The position numbers and the translations under genes were made by a program. Positions 13,849 to 14,061 of a stretch of DNA of 14,061 nucleotides are shown here, one piece after another (within the stretch, counting starts at the first letter, position 1; every line of letters starts with the position of its first letter). Source of the DNA: an uncultured Clostridium sp. (lineage in GTDB: Bacteria; Bacillota; Clostridia; TANB77; CAG-508). The notes under the pieces were generated by a model. It searched no databases, was not told where the DNA came from, and worked only from the letters and a program-made list of their open reading frames with translations. The stretch spans positions 1 through 14,061 of the forward strand of contig USQA01000012.1 in NCBI GenBank assembly GCA_900556695.1. Reading direction: 5' to 3'.

Positions 13849-13960
13849 ATATAGGTGATATTAAAAACACCAGAGTGCGTTTTAACTTGCCACGGTAATT
13901 TAGATAGCAAACTATAGCTATCACAACAAAAAATAAATTTTAAAAGGAGGGAAAATTACA

Positions 13961-14061
13961 ATGGCAAACACAGTAGCAACAAGTGAAAAAATTAGAATAA
14001 GACTAAAAGCATATGACCATGTAGTTTTAGATCAGTCTGCTGAAAAAATAGTAGATACTGC
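13961..14061 (+). CDS. rpsJ: Ribosomal protein S10 (NusE), 3' end cut by the window
   Basis: The first 33 codons plus two bases of the 30S subunit protein S10, also the NusE antitermination factor. After a slightly extended N-terminus (MANTVATSE) the sequence KIRIRLKAYDHVVLDQSAEK is the unmistakable S10 start. AAAGGAGG lies ten bases before the ATG. It is normally the first gene of the large S10-spc ribosomal protein operon, consistent with the strong promoter and long leader just upstream. Confidence 0.97.
   Translation, partial: MANTVATSEKIRIRLKAYDHVVLDQSAEKIVDT

Larger units (their letters stand above)
13696..13960 (+). promoter_or_regulatory. Structured leader of the S10 operon
   Basis: A leader of about 265 bases that is clearly richer in G and C than nearby non-coding DNA. 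Visible elements: stem AGCCA/TGGCT (13714-13718 with 13723-13727), a short ORF (13748-13795), a terminator-like hairpin (13818-13848) and a late stem GATAGC/GCTATC (13903-13908 with 13917-13922) before the ribosome binding site. GATAAG (13741-13746) can pair with CTTATC (13813-13818), which would touch the first base of the terminator stem. S10 operons are autoregulated in many bacteria, often by L4, so a protein-binding attenuator is the likeliest reading. I cannot match it to a specific RNA family by eye. Confidence 0.6.

Noticed and set aside
1..14061. CRISPR arrays, tRNA or rRNA genes, transposase genes
   Set aside because: No regularly spaced direct repeats, no cloverleaf with GTTC-type T-arm and no transposase-like protein were seen on either strand.

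Overview
The window is very AT-rich. Arginine is encoded almost only by AGA, most genes have strong GGAGG-type ribosome binding sites, and it carries a Gram-positive-type polC, an S10 operon start and a SCIFF (six-cysteine) peptide gene. Together these point to a low-GC Bacillota of the class Clostridia, probably an uncultured lineage. I cannot name the species.

Layout, left to right. (1) 2-1227, plus strand: the 3' part of a clostridial uridine-kinase-like nucleoside kinase, then an RNHCP zinc-ribbon protein, closed by a bidirectional terminator. (2) 1281-3738, minus strand: a peptidase-U32 / DUF3656 RNA-hydroxylase-type gene split by one extra base. (3) 3849-4426: a divergent pair with back-to-back promoters, made of an unrecognised 65-aa minus-strand gene and the plus-strand SCIFF ranthipeptide precursor (no maturase in the window). 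(4) 4502-4646: a long perfect inverted repeat. (5) 4763-5929: a membrane-anchored extracellular protein with two cadherin-like beta-sandwich domains. (6) 6023-6139, minus strand: a 38-aa Gly/Cys-rich membrane peptide with a sigma-K-like promoter. (7) 6355-12746: probable operon polC, mtaD-like amidohydrolase, DUF1294 membrane protein. polC is also split by one extra base. (8) 12777-13248: a second long hairpin, a cluster of DnaA boxes and a very AT-rich stretch. (9) 13249-13587: a single-domain rhodanese. (10) 13660-14061: strong promoter, a roughly 265-nt leader with an attenuator-like terminator, and the start of rpsJ (S10).

The main observation joins two gene breaks that would normally be dismissed as errors. 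Both the U32 gene and polC contain exactly one in-frame CGG codon. In each case it lies at the point where reading must move +1, and skipping its C yields GGA (Gly) and restores the family sequence. I found no other in-frame CGG in the conserved genes here. This resembles +1 shifting at an unassigned or starved codon, like the AGG-Y shifts reported for Perkinsus mitochondrial cox1. Two systematic sequencing insertions remain the simpler rival explanation. A short leader ORF ahead of rpsJ also ends in AGG-CGG-TAA, and the +1 frame after that CGG stays open across the attenuator. The 65-aa gene has an in-frame CGG that it appears to read through, which counts against a strict version of the idea.
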